Source of the DNA: Fervidifonticultor_A octavus_A
GTDB taxonomy: Bacteria; Sysuimicrobiota; Sysuimicrobiia; Sysuimicrobiales; Humicultoraceae
Direction of reading: 5' to 3'
DNA: 9,250 bases
NCBI GenBank assembly: GCA_031459655.1
Contig: JAVKID010000106.1
Coordinates: 1-9,250 of the forward strand
Below are positions 7,965 to 9,250 of this stretch, piece after piece. Made by a program: the position numbers and the translations under genes. The notes beneath the pieces are model-generated. The model searched no databases. It had not been told where the DNA came from and saw only the letters and a program-made list of their open reading frames with translations. The stretch's first letter is position 1; each line of letters begins with the position of its first letter.

Positions 7965-7996
7965 GCAGGCCGCACTGGTCGTCTGGCCGGCGGGCT

Positions 7997-8026
7997 GGAG
8001 GAGGGCTCCGACCGACCGCAGAATGG
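7997..8026 (+). promoter_or_regulatory. Possible SigH-like stress promoter before hpf (weak)
   Basis: AGGA (7999-8002) and GAAT (8021-8024) are separated by 18 bases. This fits the core and spacing of the Bacillus SigH consensus, which lies upstream of the hpf homologue yvyD. The A/T-rich flanking positions of that consensus are G here, and the AGGA lies in a purine run that could be fortuitous. No -35/-10 of the housekeeping type is visible in the gap. Confidence 0.15.
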
Positions 8027-8059
8027 AGCACCGTCCCGCCGGTCGCGGATCGCGCACTG

Positions 8060-8065
8060 AGGAGG
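8060..8065 (+). promoter_or_regulatory. Ribosome binding site of hpf
   Basis: AGGAGG lies 7 bases before GTG 8073. It decides the start in the absence of a nearby in-frame ATG. Confidence 0.75.
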
Positions 8066-8072
8066 CCCATAG

Positions 8073-8663
8073 GTGGCAGCGCAGAAGCGACTCGAGGAGA
8101 TTCCGATCCGCGTCCATGGGAAGAACATTGCGGTGACCGACGCCCTGCGACGCTACCTGCAGGCAAAACTCGGCAGACTACCCAGGTACTTCGATCAGGT
8201 GCAGGATGCGCAGGTCGTCCTCAGCGTGGCCCGGGACCGGAACCGGGGCCACTCGCACGCGGTGGAGGTCACCGTCTGGTGCGGCGGACTGGTCCTGCGG
8301 GCCGAGGAAGCCTCCGAAGACATGTATGCGTCCATCGACGGCGTGGCGGAGAAACTGGAGCGGCAGATCGAGAAGTACCGCAGCCGGATGATCGAGAAGC
8401 GCCGGCTGGACGAATCCCGTCGGCGCCGGCGCACCCAGCAGTCGGCCGAGGCGGCGCTGCGGACGACCGCCGCCGAGGAGGTGCCGCCCACGGTGGTGCG
8501 GACCAAGCGGTTCCCCATGAAGCCCATGACGGTCGAGGACGCCATCCTCCAGATGGAGCTGCTGGGCCATGCCTTCTTCGTCTTCCGCCACGCAGGGACG
8601 GAGAAGATCAACGTGCTCTACCGACGGCGTGACGGCAACTTCGGGCTGATCGAAGCCGACTAG
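8073..8663 (+). CDS. hpf: Long-form ribosome hibernation promoting factor
   Basis: This is a 196-residue cytosolic protein of the long HPF type. Such proteins bind the decoding region of the 30S subunit and dimerise 70S ribosomes into inactive 100S particles when growth stops. The N-terminal S30AE domain covers about residues 8-108: IPIRVHGKNIAVTDALRRYL, then an alternating beta pattern, then EDMYASIDGVAEKLERQIEKY, which is the family's most conserved helix. A charged linker (~109-144, RRRRR at its start) leads to the C-terminal dimerisation domain, KRFPMKPMTVEDAILQMELLGHAFFVF...INVLYRRRDGNFGLIE (145-194). That domain separates it from short HPF and from YfiA/RaiA. Start GTG 8073 has AGGAGG seven bases upstream. 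It is preceded by the only sizeable gap of the window, so it may have its own stress promoter in addition to read-through from hppA. It is followed after 31 bases by another gene on the same strand. Confidence 0.96.
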   Translation: MAAQKRLEEIPIRVHGKNIAVTDALRRYLQAKLGRLPRYFDQVQDAQVVLSVARDRNRGHSHAVEVTVWCGGLVLRAEEASEDMYASIDGVAEKLERQIEKYRSRMIEKRRLDESRRRRRTQQSAEAALRTTAAEEVPPTVVRTKRFPMKPMTVEDAILQMELLGHAFFVFRHAGTEKINVLYRRRDGNFGLIEAD

Positions 8664-8694
8664 CGGCCTGCGGCCGCACACCAGGGGGTGCAGC

Positions 8695-9250
8695 GTGGCC
8701 CGTGACGGGACCCGGTCGATTGCGGAGGCCGCCGAGGAGATCGTTCGCCGCCTGCGGGGCGTCGTGGCGGCGCGCGTGGTGCCCACCGATCACGGCGATA
8801 TCGACGTCATCCACGTCCTGGGCCAGGCCGACCGGAGCCCGAAGCTGATCGCCGTGGACGTGGTCTCGGCGCTGGCCGCCGAGCTGGGATTGACGGTCGA
8901 CCCCCGGCAGGTGCGGGTCGCGGCGCTGCGGCCTGAAGAGCAGACGACCGCGGTTCCCCAGGCCCGCCTCAAGTTCGTCGGGCTGTCGGTCAGCCTCATC
9001 CGCCACACCGCCGAGGTCAAGGTCCACCTGGAAGACCGGGGGATGCTCTACGAGGGCATCGCCTCCGGCCCCGGCGTTCCCCGCCACCGCCTGGCCCTGG
9101 TGGCCCAGGCCACGCTCCGCGCCGTCGAAGTCTTCCTGCGCGCCCAGGGCCTGCTGGTCTTCGAGGCGGTGGCCACGCACCCGGTTGGCGAGCACGAGGT
9201 GGCGGTGGTGACCGTCACGCTGGCCGGCGCAGAGGACGAGACGCTGGCCG
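8695..9250 (+). CDS. Unrecognised protein, 3'-truncated by the window edge
   Basis: An open frame runs from GTG 8695 to the right edge without a stop (185 codons visible). Support for it being a gene: AGGGGGTG (8683-8690) gives an SD with about 6 bases of spacing, codon third positions are strongly G/C as in the neighbours, and the protein has a regular alpha/beta pattern. Residues 8-22 are an amphipathic helix. Residues ~23-78 form a beta-alpha-beta unit with VIHVL, the motif ADRSPKLIAVDVVSAL (45-60) and VDPRQVRVAAL, faintly ACT-like in layout. Residues ~90-178 form a second unit with VKVHLEDRGMLYEGIASGPG (108-127), a helix LALVAQATLRAVEVFL (133-148) and the strand VAVVTVTL. That second pattern loosely resembles the regulatory domain of 2-isopropylmalate synthase. 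No signal peptide or membrane segment is seen. I recall similar RSPK-containing proteins in Gram-positive-type genomes but cannot name a function. It is likely co-transcribed with hpf, 31 bases upstream. Confidence 0.8.
   Translation, partial: MARDGTRSIAEAAEEIVRRLRGVVAARVVPTDHGDIDVIHVLGQADRSPKLIAVDVVSALAAELGLTVDPRQVRVAALRPEEQTTAVPQARLKFVGLSVSLIRHTAEVKVHLEDRGMLYEGIASGPGVPRHRLALVAQATLRAVEVFLRAQGLLVFEAVATHPVGEHEVAVVTVTLAGAEDETLA

Larger units (their letters stand above)
7965..8072 (+). other. hppA-hpf intergenic region with an 8-bp inverted repeat
   Basis: This is the longest non-coding stretch of the window. CCGGCGGG (7987-7994) and its exact reverse complement CCCGCCGG (8035-8042) could pair around a 40-base loop. 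The pairing extends outward only by G-U, G-C and U-G pairs. A small inner stem GGAG/CTCC (7997-8000 with 8006-8009) is possible. No T-tract follows, so an ordinary intrinsic terminator is not supported. It may be a structured hpf leader or simply chance in GC-rich sequence. Confidence 0.3.

Noticed and set aside
7987..8042. Intrinsic terminator after hppA
   Set aside because: The inverted repeat has a 40-base loop and no T-run after the second arm, so standard terminator features are missing.
7179..8117. A 312-codon open frame on the - strand across hppA and the gap
   Set aside because: It lies opposite the conserved hppA C-terminus and has no recognisable motif. The same applies to the - strand frames at 142-1044, 2995-3645, 5543-6409 and 8178-9195.

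Overview
The window is a GC-rich (roughly 70% by eye), almost fully coding bacterial chromosome segment. All six genes lie on the + strand, with gaps of 6, 4, 24, 108 and 31 bases. It contains no mobile element, CRISPR array, tRNA or rRNA that I can see. The separate GlyS beta subunit, the glyS-ppdK-dgt order and a long-form HPF recall Bacillota (Clostridia-like) gene order. The composition fits a GC-rich thermophile-like or candidate-phylum relative of that group. The taxonomic placement is inference and stays open.

Layout: (1) 1-2017, 3' part of glyS, glycyl-tRNA synthetase beta chain, cut by the left edge. (2) 2024-4918, ppdK, pyruvate phosphate dikinase, enlarged by two Arg/Ala-rich helical insertions. 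(3) 4923-5987, a dGTPase-like HD-domain protein. (4) 6012-7964, hppA, a K+-dependent-type ion-pumping membrane pyrophosphatase. (5) 8073-8663, long-form ribosome hibernation factor hpf. (6) 8695 to the right edge, 5' part of an unrecognised conserved-looking protein that has no stop inside the window.

The first four genes look like one transcription unit: the gaps are very short and Shine-Dalgarno (SD) sequences lie in or just after the preceding gene. Several products touch pyrophosphate. GlyRS and PPDK make or use PPi, the membrane PPase turns PPi into an ion gradient, and the HD protein may remove triphosphate from dNTPs. With HPF downstream, the theme is energy saving and starvation physiology. 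The only gap with room for regulation is 7965-8072, before hpf. It holds an inverted repeat and a weak match to a stress-sigma promoter. I found no clear evidence of a wholly new system. The least explained items are the PPDK insertions and the 3'-terminal unknown gene.
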